From: Zobellia russellii
Lineage (GTDB): Bacteria > Bacteroidota > Bacteroidia > Flavobacteriales > Flavobacteriaceae
Direction of reading: 5' to 3'
Assembly: GCF_018728565.1 (NCBI RefSeq)
Contig: NZ_JACSOI010000005.1
Coordinates: 248,001 to 312,000, forward strand
DNA length: 64,000 nt
Part shown: one piece after another, positions 29,017 through 37,536 of the stretch
Position numbering within the stretch: position 1 is the first letter of the stretch
Layout: each line of letters begins with the position of its first letter
Translations under genes and position numbers: made by a program
The notes under the pieces: generated by a model
The model's database searches: none
Seen by the model: only the letters and a program-made list of their open reading frames with translations
What the model was told of the DNA's origin: nothing

Positions 29017-29218
29017 GTTTTTTATATCTGCACACAAACTTGTTTCGTTTTAATTAAAAAATTTACATAAAAACATATAACAAACTGTAAGTTAGCAACG
29101 TAACACTAAATCAATTTGTTTTTTTATTGCGCTATTAAGCGGTTCTTTTTTAATAGCTTCTCCGTTTTGACCGAATCTTTTTTGTAAATTGTTGTCCAAT
29201 TATAAAACACTAAACATT

Positions 29219-29851
29219 ATGTCAGGATTATTAGACCTACTAGGCAGCCCAATGGGCAAACAATTAATAAGTGGTGTAGCTGGCCAGACCGGTAATTCTA
29301 CCGATCAAACCGGAAGCGTATTAAGCATGGCCTTGCCTATCTTAATGGGTGCAATGAAGAAAAATGCAGCAACACCAGAAGGAGCCCAAGGGCTAATGAG
29401 TGCTTTATCAGGAAAACATGACGGTAGCATCTTGGATAACCTAGGCGGACTTTTTAACGGAGGAGTTGACCAATCCGTTATGGATGACGGCGCTGGAATA
29501 CTAGGTCACGTTTTAGGCGGAAAACAGGCTACCGTAGAAAATGCACTAAGTCAGAAATCAGGAATGGATGCAGGTTCTATTTCTACCATATTAAAAGTAG
29601 CGGCCCCTATTCTTTTAGGATATTTGGGCAAGCAAACCAAAGAACAAAATGTTAGCGACTCTAACGGAATAGGTAATCTTCTTGGCGGTCTTATGGGTGG
29701 CGGCGATTCCGGCAACCAACAACAATCCCTTATAGAATCTTTCTTGGATTCAGATGGAGACGGCAGCATTCTTGATGACGTAGCCTCTATGGCCCTTGGC
29801 GGTAACAAAGGAGGTATTGGCGGTCTTCTAGGGGGCTTATTTGGCAAATAG
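29219..29851 (+). CDS. DUF937 domain-containing protein
   Basis: A 210-residue Gly-rich protein. It has SGLLDLLGSPMGKQLISGVAG, then the DUF937 core QTGSVLSMALPILMGAMKKNA and a second similar stretch ISTILKVAAPILLGYLGKQT. The C-terminus is Gly/Asp-rich (DGDGS, then GGLLGGLFGK). The ATG at 29219 is chosen because MSGLLDLL is the usual beginning. Members are small soluble proteins of unknown role; YidB is the model. A terminator follows. Confidence 0.88.
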   Translation: MSGLLDLLGSPMGKQLISGVAGQTGNSTDQTGSVLSMALPILMGAMKKNAATPEGAQGLMSALSGKHDGSILDNLGGLFNGGVDQSVMDDGAGILGHVLGGKQATVENALSQKSGMDAGSISTILKVAAPILLGYLGKQTKEQNVSDSNGIGNLLGGLMGGGDSGNQQQSLIESFLDSDGDGSILDDVASMALGGNKGGIGGLLGGLFGK

Positions 29852-29877
29852 AATCCTGATTACAAAATAGTATACCT

Positions 29878-29909
29878 AAGCCGCTTGTTGATTCAAGCGG
29901 CTTTTTTTT
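29878..29909 (+). terminator. Terminator of the DUF937 gene
   Basis: AAGCCGCTTG and CAAGCGGCTT pair perfectly around a 6-base loop, followed by eight or more Ts. Confidence 0.92.
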
Positions 29910-29938
29910 GTAAATTGGAATAACAGGTCTCAATAGCT

Positions 29939-30403
29939 ATGAAAATGAAAAGAATATATACCATATGCAGTGCAATCGTGCTTGTAGCGACTGTAATAGC
30001 CAGTAGTTGTTCCAGTACAAAAGAAACGGTTACTATTTCGGAAGATGAAAAATCAGCTTTTCATCAAAAAGAGGGAGATACCGTAAAAATTGCGAGTGAT
30101 GAAACGGAGTACGAAATAATAATTATTGAGCCAGGCTTTAATTTTTGGCTCCAAAGCATAGCCAGACCCCGTAATTTCTATTCGCAATCGTATATGGAGA
30201 ACCGAAATCAAATTTTTGTCACCAATTATAACCAAAGAGTGATGCAACCTTTAAGATATAACCACGACCTTTATGAACTGCAAATTAACTATGACCCCCA
30301 CACGGACTATGGTTATGAGGTAAACTACAAACTTTACAACTACTTCATTTATTTTCAACGAAAATACAATCAACGCTTAGGACCTTTTGTACCCCGCATA
30401 TAA
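29939..30403 (+). CDS. DUF6146 family lipoprotein
   Basis: A 154-residue lipoprotein with signal peptide ending VIASSC (lipobox). The mature part has YEIIIIEPGFNFWLQSIARP, RNFYSQSYMENRNQIFVTNYNQRV and LYNYFIYFQRKYNQRLGPF. These are hallmarks of DUF6146, a Bacteroidota family of unknown function. It starts 30 bp after the DUF937 terminator and lies next to the DUF6787 gene, a pair that often goes together. Confidence 0.85.
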   Translation: MKMKRIYTICSAIVLVATVIASSCSSTKETVTISEDEKSAFHQKEGDTVKIASDETEYEIIIIEPGFNFWLQSIARPRNFYSQSYMENRNQIFVTNYNQRVMQPLRYNHDLYELQINYDPHTDYGYEVNYKLYNYFIYFQRKYNQRLGPFVPRI

Positions 30404-30415
30404 AAAGTATATTTG
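30387..30415 (+). promoter_or_regulatory. Promoter of the DUF6787 gene
   Basis: TTG at 30387-30389, an 18-bp spacer and TATATTTG at 30408-30415 match the flavobacterial consensus. It overlaps the end of the DUF6146 gene and supports the ATG at 30434 over an upstream start at 30413. Confidence 0.55.
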
Positions 30416-30433
30416 CCGAATTCAATAATTACC

Positions 30434-30748
30434 ATGCAGAAATTAAAAGAGCGCTGGGACGTTACCAGCAATTTTCAGTTGATTATCATCTTTATCGTTT
30501 TCGCCATTACCGGCTCTTCTTCCGTATATGTAGCAAAACCCTTTTTAAATTTAATTGGCTTACATCAAGCAAATTTCTCCGATTCTTGGTGGGGAAGCAC
30601 ACTTTATTGGATTTTACGAATTCTACTTATTTTCCCCTTTTATCAAGTGTTATTGGTAATTTATGGCTGGTTGTTCGGGCAATTTAAGTTTTTTTGGGCC
30701 TTTGAAAAAAAGATGCTTAAGAGAATTGGGCTTGGTTTTCTATTTTAA
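30434..30748 (+). CDS. DUF6787 family small membrane protein
   Basis: A 104-residue protein with two to three hydrophobic segments (LIIIFIVFAITGSSSVYVAKP; TLYWILRILLIFPFYQVLLVIYGWLFG). It ends FKFFWAFEKKMLKRIGLG. This is the DUF6787 pattern, sometimes misnamed as a lipoprotein diacylglyceryl transferase. Function is unknown. It has its own promoter inside the preceding gene. Confidence 0.82.
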   Translation: MQKLKERWDVTSNFQLIIIFIVFAITGSSSVYVAKPFLNLIGLHQANFSDSWWGSTLYWILRILLIFPFYQVLLVIYGWLFGQFKFFWAFEKKMLKRIGLGFLF

Positions 30749-30806
30749 ATAGTTTTGTTAGGTCTTATTTAACACTCAGTTCTACTTCTTTTAGTATTTT
30801 TGCGCC

Positions 30807-31118
30807 GTGAAGAGTTCAGTATTTAAATATTTCTCTGTACTTGTATTGTTTAGCCTTATACTTGTTAAGGTTACTTCTTTTCACGTCTACGTTCACCAAG
30901 ATGACCCGGCCGATACTATAGAAAACTGTAGTATTTGCGATGTGGCCATTCAGAATCAAAATTCTGAATTCACTTTCGCCCCCACTTTCTTGGTACTGAT
31001 TCTTTTACCCCTCATCATTCATACAGATAAAAAAATTTCGTCTTTAGTTTCTTCTAAGACTTCTTCATTTTACGTTCCGTATACCCGTTTTGGCAGGCCT
31101 CCTCCTTGTCAAGGCTAA
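30807..31118 (+). CDS. Small membrane/periplasmic protein with CSICD motif, upstream of TonB receptor
   Basis: A 103-residue protein that begins with GTG (30807). It has an N-terminal hydrophobic segment, the His-rich FHVYVHQDD, then CSICD, a second hydrophobic segment and a Pro-rich end (GRPPPCQG). Paired Cys and His make it a metal-binding candidate, and similar small proteins precede metal-related TonB receptors in Bacteroidota. A TATTTTTG box ends only 4 bp before the GTG, so the mRNA may be nearly leaderless, or the box may not be used. No named family is recognised with certainty. Confidence 0.6.
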   Translation: MKSSVFKYFSVLVLFSLILVKVTSFHVYVHQDDPADTIENCSICDVAIQNQNSEFTFAPTFLVLILLPLIIHTDKKISSLVSSKTSSFYVPYTRFGRPPPCQG

Positions 31119-31187
31119 ACGCCACATCCTTACAAAACAAATCGATTTATAGTCTGAATCGATATCTTTTTCGTGCAAAACTTATAT

Positions 31188-33581
31188 ATGAAGTATTATT
31201 TATTTGTTTTCGCAATCTTTTGCAGTTCAATTATTTACGCACAAGATTGCAATTCAATATTACTAGGAGAAATAGTTGATTTCCATGACAACAGTCCGTT
31301 GAGTGGCGCAACTATTTCTATCACTGGAAAAAACGTTTCCACTGTATCCGGAGATAACGGAAAGTTCAGCTTTAAAAATCTCTGTGATGGTGTGTTGGAA
31401 TTGGAAATATCTCACCCAGAATGTACCACAAAATTTCATGTGGTTACCGTAAGTGGCGATACCTATTCAGAGATTAGACTTGAACATCATTTAGAGGAGC
31501 TAAAGGAAGTAAAAGTAGTAGGCAATGTGCCCAAAAACACAAACTCCGGTCAAGAAAACACCCTTTCCCAAAAAGATGTTGAACGTAACAGTGGTAATAG
31601 TTTAGGTGATGCCCTAAAAAAGATTTCCGGGGTATCTACCTTAAATACCGGTGGCAACATTGTTAAACCTGTCATACAGGGGTTAAACGGTAGTAGAATC
31701 TTGATTCTGAACAATAACGTTAGAATGCAGGATATGGAATGGGGAGAAGAACATGCTCCCAATGTAGATGTAAACGCAAACCAGAACATCAGTGTAATAA
31801 AAGGTGCGGCCGCCATTGAGTATGGTGGTGATGCCATTGGTGGGGTTATTGTTTTAGAACCCTTACCCATTATTAGAACCGATTCTTTATTTGGAAAAAC
31901 ACAACTGAACCTTTTCTCCAATGGTCGTGGCGGTAATATCACATCGTCCATTACAAAGTCTTTTGAATCCGGTCTCTACATAAAGGCGCAAGGCTCTTAC
32001 AAGAAACTGGGAGACTTAGAAGCTCCGGACTACCTTTTATCCAATACGGGCATAAGGGAAAGTGGATTCTCCCTAAACATCGGAAAACGAGATTTTGTAC
32101 AGGGTTGGGAAGGGTATTACTCCTATTTTAATTCTGAAATAGGAATCTTAAGAGCTTCCCATATTGGCAATGTAGATGATTTAATATTATCCATAAATAG
32201 CCAGACACCCAGTATTGTAAACGATTTCACTTATAATATAACCCATCCCAACCAAGAGGTAAGCCATCATTTGGCAAAACTAAATTACTATAGAAGGTTT
32301 GAAGGTTTTGGTAAATGGACCGTTCAATATGATTTTCAAAAAAACAGAAGATTTGAGTATGACATTCGCGTAGGAGACGATGCGGACAAAGCTTCGTTAG
32401 ATCTCCAACTAACCACACACTCTGTTTTATCCAACTTAAAGCTGGATGCAAAACAAGGTTTAGATGTAAAAGTTGGGGTCATGGGAAGGTTTCAATCCAA
32501 TTTTGCAAATCCGGATACCGGAGTTAGAAGATTGATTCCTGATTATGATAAATATGATTTTGGATTATTTGCCATTGGAAGCTATGAACTAAATACCGAT
32601 TGGACCTTAGATGCGGGAGCACGTTACGATTTTAGTCGGATTGATGCAAAAAAATTCTATAGGGAATCTCGTTGGCAAGAAAGAAGTTATGATTTAGATT
32701 TTGCCGATATAGTACTAGAAGATCTAGGAACCCAGTTGCTTACCAATCCGGTATTTGATTATCATAATTTTTCGGGTACGGCAGGTTTTCACTATGAAAT
32801 TAACCAAAAAGACCATTTACGGTTTAATTACGCTTTTTCACAAAGAGCTCCCAACCCATCCGAACTATTTAGTGATGGCTTGCATCATTCCGCTGCTCGT
32901 ATAGAACTTGGCGACCTTAGAATCAAAAGTGAAACATCATCCAAGCTCTCAGCCTCTTTGGAAAGAAACACGGACAAATGGGGATACACTTTAGCACCTT
33001 ACTTGAATAGCATTAGTGATTTTATATTATTAGAGCCTACAGGGGTTGAATTCACAATTAGAGGAGCATTCCCAGTATGGAGTTATCGGCAAACCAATGC
33101 CGTATTGGTAGGAATTGATGCGTTCTTATACAACAATTGGTCGTCCTATATAAGAACGGACCATAAATTTGCCTGGGTAAAGGGTACGGATAAAGAAAAG
33201 GACATCCCCCTAATAAACATACCTGCTGCCAATTTCACTAACAGTATTAGCTATACAAATCCTAAATGGAACAATTTTTTGGTGAGCTTAGAGAGCCAAT
33301 TTGTATTTGAGCAAACTAGGTTCCCACCTAACATAGAGGTGTTTTCACCACAACAACAGGAAAATGTGGTTCTAGATATAAACACCCCTCCAGATGCTTA
33401 TCATCTACTGTCTTTAAATACAGAGGCATCTTTTACTCTTAAAAACACAAACGATTTAACCGTAGGCTTAAGTGCCGCCAACCTTTTGAATACCAAGTAT
33501 CGTGATTACTTAAATCGCCAACGATATTTTGTGGACGATATGGGCAGAAACATAAGCCTGCGCCTAATTTTCAACTATTAA
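31188..33581 (+). CDS. TonB-dependent receptor, possibly for a metal
   Basis: A 797-residue outer-membrane receptor. It has a signal peptide (to IIYAQ), a carboxypeptidase-regulatory-like domain (LLGEIVDFHDNSPLSGATI, ~25-110), a plug domain (GDALKKISGVSTL; PVIQGLNGSRILILNNNVR; IKGAAAIEYGGDAIGGVIV) and a barrel ending RNISLRLIFNY with a terminal aromatic. The loop EWGEEHAPNVD and HHSAARIELGD resemble ZnuD-type zinc or metal receptors. The flanking CSICD protein and acidic lipoprotein agree with metal uptake. The substrate is inferred. Confidence 0.85.
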   Translation: MKYYLFVFAIFCSSIIYAQDCNSILLGEIVDFHDNSPLSGATISITGKNVSTVSGDNGKFSFKNLCDGVLELEISHPECTTKFHVVTVSGDTYSEIRLEHHLEELKEVKVVGNVPKNTNSGQENTLSQKDVERNSGNSLGDALKKISGVSTLNTGGNIVKPVIQGLNGSRILILNNNVRMQDMEWGEEHAPNVDVNANQNISVIKGAAAIEYGGDAIGGVIVLEPLPIIRTDSLFGKTQLNLFSNGRGGNITSSITKSFESGLYIKAQGSYKKLGDLEAPDYLLSNTGIRESGFSLNIGKRDFVQGWEGYYSYFNSEIGILRASHIGNVDDLILSINSQTPSIVNDFTYNITHPNQEVSHHLAKLNYYRRFEGFGKWTVQYDFQKNRRFEYDIRVGDDADKASLDLQLTTHSVLSNLKLDAKQGLDVKVGVMGRFQSNFANPDTGVRRLIPDYDKYDFGLFAIGSYELNTDWTLDAGARYDFSRIDAKKFYRESRWQERSYDLDFADIVLEDLGTQLLTNPVFDYHNFSGTAGFHYEINQKDHLRFNYAFSQRAPNPSELFSDGLHHSAARIELGDLRIKSETSSKLSASLERNTDKWGYTLAPYLNSISDFILLEPTGVEFTIRGAFPVWSYRQTNAVLVGIDAFLYNNWSSYIRTDHKFAWVKGTDKEKDIPLINIPAANFTNSISYTNPKWNNFLVSLESQFVFEQTRFPPNIEVFSPQQQENVVLDINTPPDAYHLLSLNTEASFTLKNTNDLTVGLSAANLLNTKYRDYLNRQRYFVDDMGRNISLRLIFNY

Positions 33582-33608
33582 TATAATTTAAACCAAAAAG
33601 TAACAACT

Positions 33609-34166
33609 ATGAAAAGTAAAAACGTATTAAAAACAGTTCTAGCACTAAGCTTAATGGCATCAGTAATGACATCATGTTCTAGTGATGACAACAACCCGGA
33701 TGCCGTAGATGAAGAAGAGGTAATTACCACAATAAAGGTGGCCCTTTCAAGCGAAGGTGGAGACACTGCCTCGCTTCAATCTCAAGATTTAGACGGAGAC
33801 GGCCCAAACCCTCCAGTAATTACAGTGGATAATCTAATGGCAAACACCACTTACACGGGTACCATAGAATTATTGAACGAAACGGAAACACCTGCAGAGG
33901 ATATTACCGCTGAAGTAAATGAAGAGGCAGATGACCATCAGTTTTTCTTTGATGTAGACGGATCTATTACATCAACTTCATATGGAGATACTGACGAAGA
34001 TGGAAACCCACTTGGCCTTTCTTTTACCCTAATGACTGGTAATGCCGGTGAAGGAACCTTGCAGATTACATTGCGTCACGAGCCTAAAAAACCAAACGAT
34101 GGTACTTTGGCCGATGCTGGTGGGGAAACTGATATTGCACAGACCTTTACTGTAACGGTAGAGTAA
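33609..34166 (+). CDS. Acidic lipoprotein linked to the TonB receptor
   Basis: A 185-residue lipoprotein with signal MKSKNVLKTVLALSLMASVM and lipobox MTSCSS. The mature part is very acidic (DDNNPDAVDEEEVITT) and holds strand-like blocks (TYTGTIELLNETETPAEDI; HQFFFDVDG; GEGTLQITLRHEPKKP). It starts 27 bp after the TonB receptor and shares its terminator, so it is probably an operon partner, for example a surface accessory. Databases sometimes label such proteins type 1 periplasmic binding fold, which the sequence does not clearly show. Confidence 0.78.
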   Translation: MKSKNVLKTVLALSLMASVMTSCSSDDNNPDAVDEEEVITTIKVALSSEGGDTASLQSQDLDGDGPNPPVITVDNLMANTTYTGTIELLNETETPAEDITAEVNEEADDHQFFFDVDGSITSTSYGDTDEDGNPLGLSFTLMTGNAGEGTLQITLRHEPKKPNDGTLADAGGETDIAQTFTVTVE

Positions 34167-34183
34167 GACACTTTCATCAAAAC

Positions 34184-34220
34184 AAAAAAGCCTTTAGATC
34201 AATCAATCTAAAGGCTTTTT
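34184..34220. terminator. Bidirectional terminator overlapping the 3' end of the desaturase gene
   Basis: AAAAAGCCTTTAGAT pairs with ATCTAAAGGCTTTTT around a 6-base loop (stem ~34185-34199 / 34206-34220). It serves the lipoprotein gene ending at 34166. Its right arm encodes the last residues (KPLD) of the minus-strand gene whose stop is at 34203. Confidence 0.88.
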
Positions 34221-35093
34221 CTTTTTGTACCTAAAACCATGAACCATTTGCCCTAGAAAGGTTTTAGGCATTTTAGTATCACCTTTATACCCCAGTGGAA
34301 CAAGACCGCTATCTTCAGGAATATAGTCGGTTTTAAAAAGGTAATCCCACATACTGAGACTAATACCATAATTTACCCCGTTCTTTCTGTCTTCAGGAAG
34401 CTCATAGGCATGATGGTACAAATGCATTACAGGATTGTTGAAAATATATTTTAATGGTCCCCAAGTTAATTTGATGTTGGCATGATTTAAATGACCAATG
34501 GCAATTGCAAAAAAATGGACAATATAAGCCTGCTCAGGCTCAAATCCTCCTAAAACCATTACAGCAAATGTTTTTAGCGGTTTGTAAAAAATATTTTCCA
34601 TCCAATGGTATCGCATGTGCGCGGCAAAACCCATTTCCTTTACACTGTGGTGCACTTTATGAAACTCCCATAAAAATGCATATCTATGAAGTAACATGTG
34701 GGTGAACCACTGTACAAAATCCAAGAGCACAAAAAACACGAACAATTGTAAAATAGATGGCCATTCCGATAGGTTTATAAAAGCTAAAGAATGTATTGAA
34801 ACATTAAACTCTAAAAACAACAATTCCAAACACTTATAAAATCCACTTATGGCAATTGTGAACAGGAAAAAATTAAAAAATATATAGAACGCATCCAACC
34901 AAAAATCTTTTCTAAAAATAGCTTGATTTTTTCGCCACGGGAACGCTATTTCCAAAAACCATACTATTAGTGAAAGTAAAATTATACCATAAAAATAATT
35001 GGTATACCAAGGAACTTCAAACACTATAGATTTATGGGTCCAACTTAATGTACCCATAAAGGAATCTACAAATGCATCAAAGTATTTTTCCAT
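34203..35093 (-). CDS. Sterol desaturase / fatty acid hydroxylase family membrane protein
   Basis: A 296-residue di-iron membrane oxygenase with four or more helices. The His-box set is complete: HMLLH (after DFVQWFT), HKVHH, then HLNHANIK and HLYHH. This is the fatty-acid hydroxylase superfamily pattern, seen in carotenoid, alkylglycerol and sterol hydroxylases. The substrate is unknown. Its 3' end is overlapped by a bidirectional terminator. It lies 39 bp from the cytochrome c gene and on the same strand, so it may be last in the sulfite dehydrogenase transcript. Confidence 0.88.
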   Translation of the reverse strand: MEKYFDAFVDSFMGTLSWTHKSIVFEVPWYTNYFYGIILLSLIVWFLEIAFPWRKNQAIFRKDFWLDAFYIFFNFFLFTIAISGFYKCLELLFLEFNVSIHSLAFINLSEWPSILQLFVFFVLLDFVQWFTHMLLHRYAFLWEFHKVHHSVKEMGFAAHMRYHWMENIFYKPLKTFAVMVLGGFEPEQAYIVHFFAIAIGHLNHANIKLTWGPLKYIFNNPVMHLYHHAYELPEDRKNGVNYGISLSMWDYLFKTDYIPEDSGLVPLGYKGDTKMPKTFLGQMVHGFRYKKKKPLD

Positions 35094-35132
35094 TACTCTC
35101 TAGCTTGCCAAACATTGGTCGGCAAAAAGTAT

Positions 35133-35621
35133 TTAATCTTTCAACTCATACCAATCAATATCGGTCAGAACTTCCCTTCTACCCTTCTTCTTTGGAGGAT
35201 AATTGGTAACGAGATAGTCAATAATGACATCTTCGTTCGCTCCCAAATCCCAAAGGTTTTGGGTTTCTTGCATCCATTTTATAGTGGTTTTCCACCTTTC
35301 TTTGTTCATACGGTTCTGCATAACCAATTTAGCGGAATGACAATTGGTGCAGTTTTGAACGGTTTCCATCATCCCTGGAGCATCAATAAAACCGGTACGT
35401 ACGTGAATTCCATTTTCTACTTTATCATAGTCATCATCATCAACTGGCACAGCAACCAGTTCCGTATCCGTTTTTTTACTTTTAAAAGAAGTTAAATTAG
35501 GGTCTACCATTAGGTAAACCATGGCTACGGAAAAAAGAGCTACGATTACACAGGAAAGGACCAGTATTCTGTAGAACCCCCGAAACTCATGCTTCAGTTT
35601 GTCGTGATTTTCCTTTTTCAT
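35133..35621 (-). CDS. Membrane-anchored cytochrome c, putative sulfite dehydrogenase subunit
   Basis: A 162-residue protein with an N-terminal membrane anchor (YRILVLSCVIVALFSVAMVYLMV) and one haem-binding CTNCH at residues 91-95. Met residues shortly after (M101, M105) could be the sixth ligand. Its ATG follows the stop codon of the upstream gene with no base between (sequence TAG-ATG), so translation is coupled. It probably accepts electrons from the neighbouring molybdenum enzyme. Confidence 0.87.
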   Translation of the reverse strand: MKKENHDKLKHEFRGFYRILVLSCVIVALFSVAMVYLMVDPNLTSFKSKKTDTELVAVPVDDDDYDKVENGIHVRTGFIDAPGMMETVQNCTNCHSAKLVMQNRMNKERWKTTIKWMQETQNLWDLGANEDVIIDYLVTNYPPKKKGRREVLTDIDWYELKD

Positions 35622-36842
35622 CTATGCAATTTTTACGGCTATCCTATGACATGCATTGTTTAAATATCCTTTAGGGTTCCAGCCGGGCAATAACATAGGC
35701 TGAGCAAAACCGTTGGAATCCGTGGCCTTTGCCCAAACCTCGTAATAACCTTCTTGAGGAAAGTCTACTTCTGCAGAAAAATGCTGCCATGCCAAGCGAT
35801 TTACTGGCTTTTCTAGTTTACAGGTTTTCCAAGTGGAACCAAAATCTATGGAATACTCCATTTTAACTACTTCCAACTCACCTGCCCAAGCGTGTCCTCT
35901 AATTTTTAATTTTTTTCCTTTGGGAATCGTTGCTCCGGATTTTGGATAAGTAATAAGGGATTTTACCGGCATAGACTCTATAATGCACATATCTTCGTCT
36001 GCCACTTTTTCCCCTGGAGCCACAGGTTTACAAGGCACCCTGTAGGCAGTACCCGTCATTTTAGTGCCGTCGTGCACTATATTTCTAATACTTATGCGTT
36101 GCAACCACTTACCGGATACCGAAGCAGGCCAGCCACCAGCAATTACACGAAGCGGATAACCATGTGCCAAAGGAATATCCTCTCCGTTCATCTTAAACGC
36201 CAATATCGTTTCATCTTGAAGCGCTTTTGCCATTGGAGCTCCCCTGGATATAGGTTCTTTAGAAGGGTCCCTACTCAAATGAATATCTGCCGCGTGGTAA
36301 CCAAAATAAACGGCATCATCCTTTATCCCCACATCTTCTAGAACATCCCTAAGTCGTATCCCTGTCCAAGTTGCACAATATACCGCACCAACCGTCCACT
36401 GGTTTCCTTTTGCAGGTGGATCAAACTCACTTCTGCCGTTGCCACCACATTCTAACGTTAACTGGTATGTATGTTGTTTGAATTTTGACTTAAGCTCTTC
36501 TAAAGTATAGGTCTTTTTTTGTTTAACGGATTCACCATCTATAGTAAGCGTCCAGTTTTTTACATCTATTTCTTCCGGTATGAGTCCATTGTTACGAACA
36601 AAAATGTATTTGTTGGGCGTAACCTTATCATCCAATAAATGAGCTTGGGCCTCCATATTCCATGGTTTATCATTTAAGACAACCATTTCCTTGTCCTTAT
36701 TAAATAATTTGAATGGATCAGGGTCTTGTAGAGCTAACGGAATATAATTAGCTGACATTTTGGAGCCATAAACAATATCGGCTCCTACAATACTGGCCAG
36801 AGAGGCAAGTGCAGCTTTTCCAATAAACTTTCTTCTTTGCAT
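35622..36842 (-). CDS. Molybdopterin-dependent sulfite oxidase/dehydrogenase (SorA/SoxC-like)
   Basis: A 406-residue sulfite-oxidase-fold enzyme. A twin-arginine signal begins MQRRKFIGKAALASLA, fitting export of a folded Mo protein. The Mo-ligand Cys is in LECGGNGR at about 132. Further motifs are WTGIRLRDVLEDVG, HGYPLRVIAGGWPASVSGKWL, the linker VKSLITYPKSGATIPKGKKLKI and the C-terminal dimer domain GHAWAGELEVVKMEYSIDFG. It oxidises sulfite, giving electrons to the adjacent cytochrome c. A folded DNA/RNA element lies 125-180 bp upstream. Confidence 0.92.
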   Translation of the reverse strand: MQRRKFIGKAALASLASIVGADIVYGSKMSANYIPLALQDPDPFKLFNKDKEMVVLNDKPWNMEAQAHLLDDKVTPNKYIFVRNNGLIPEEIDVKNWTLTIDGESVKQKKTYTLEELKSKFKQHTYQLTLECGGNGRSEFDPPAKGNQWTVGAVYCATWTGIRLRDVLEDVGIKDDAVYFGYHAADIHLSRDPSKEPISRGAPMAKALQDETILAFKMNGEDIPLAHGYPLRVIAGGWPASVSGKWLQRISIRNIVHDGTKMTGTAYRVPCKPVAPGEKVADEDMCIIESMPVKSLITYPKSGATIPKGKKLKIRGHAWAGELEVVKMEYSIDFGSTWKTCKLEKPVNRLAWQHFSAEVDFPQEGYYEVWAKATDSNGFAQPMLLPGWNPKGYLNNACHRIAVKIA

Positions 36843-36952
36843 AAAATTTTGGTCTGGGTTTAAACCAAAGTTAGAGATATTTGATGTACTCCTCTATGCT
36901 ATTTTATGAATTTAATTTTTTTTTAAGGGTTTGGTTGGTAAATTTACAATAA

Positions 36953-37033
36953 AGCTTAAACAAAATTATGAAGTAAGGCTAAGCCCTTTAAACAAAGGGT
37001 TTCCCAGCATAGCCGGGGCGCTTCAGCTTAAAC
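36953..37033 (-). other. Folded element between 9-bp direct repeats, upstream of the sulfite dehydrogenase genes
   Basis: On the minus strand TGAAG (37025-37021) and CTTCA (36973-36969) enclose two hairpins: CCCGGC-tat-GCTGGG (37017-37003) and CCCTTT-gttt-AAAGGG (36999-36984). One pair is G-T on the minus strand but A-C on the plus, so the fold is better as minus-strand RNA, the direction of the downstream genes. The direct repeat AGCTTAAAC at 36953-36961 and 37025-37033 flanks it. It could be a leader RNA or a small mobile palindrome. I match it to no known riboswitch. Confidence 0.4.
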
Positions 37034-37135
37034 TACTAGAAATGAGATTTGTAGAAAATCCCTACTAATTCTATAGATTTTTAAGACCATTCTTGTTCCG
37101 TAGAATCAAGGCCCTTGTTTATCTTTTAAGATAAA

Positions 37136-37441
37136 TTAAACATTTACCTCTATGGTATCCGTTTCACTGGATTTTTTAAAAACATAGGTATACAACCACA
37201 TTAAAGTAAAAGTGGGTATTATATCTAATCCAGGCACAATTTCCTCCAAAAAAGTAATAAGTCCGGCGCCCTGCCCAATTTTGCCCTTATACATACGGGT
37301 CATAAGCCAACCGGCCAGTGGTGCCCACACAATATCCGAAAATTCACCTACAAACGGAATAGCAAAAGAAAGCATGCCTATTCCATCAAAAAGCAAACCT
37401 AGAAATAGTTTTTTATATTTATCGTCTTTAGTTTTTGACAT
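37136..37441 (-). CDS. Small conserved membrane protein of unknown function
   Basis: A 101-residue protein. A basic N-terminus is followed by hydrophobic segments (LFLGLLFDGIGMLSFAIPFVGEF; DIVWAPLAGWLMTRMY; GAGLITFLEEIVPGLDIIPTFTLMWLYTYVF) and a charged tail. I recognise no function, though similar short proteins are common in Flavobacteriia. It stands alone; an AT-rich hairpin at about 37121-37134 lies just after the stop. The 290 bp between it and the sulfite dehydrogenase gene hold the folded element and nothing else clear. Confidence 0.75.
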   Translation of the reverse strand: MSKTKDDKYKKLFLGLLFDGIGMLSFAIPFVGEFSDIVWAPLAGWLMTRMYKGKIGQGAGLITFLEEIVPGLDIIPTFTLMWLYTYVFKKSSETDTIEVNV

Positions 37442-37536
37442 AATGAAAAGTATTTATTCCTACTATCAAAAGCAATAAGAATGCCAAAAACAATCCAAAA
37501 AGTACCGTTTTGCAGAAACCGATAAAAAGAAGCCTC

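Noticed and set aside
36953-37033. Known riboswitch (SAM, TPP, molybdenum cofactor)
   Set aside because: I compared the conserved cores I remember; none fits, so I list it only as an unassigned folded element.
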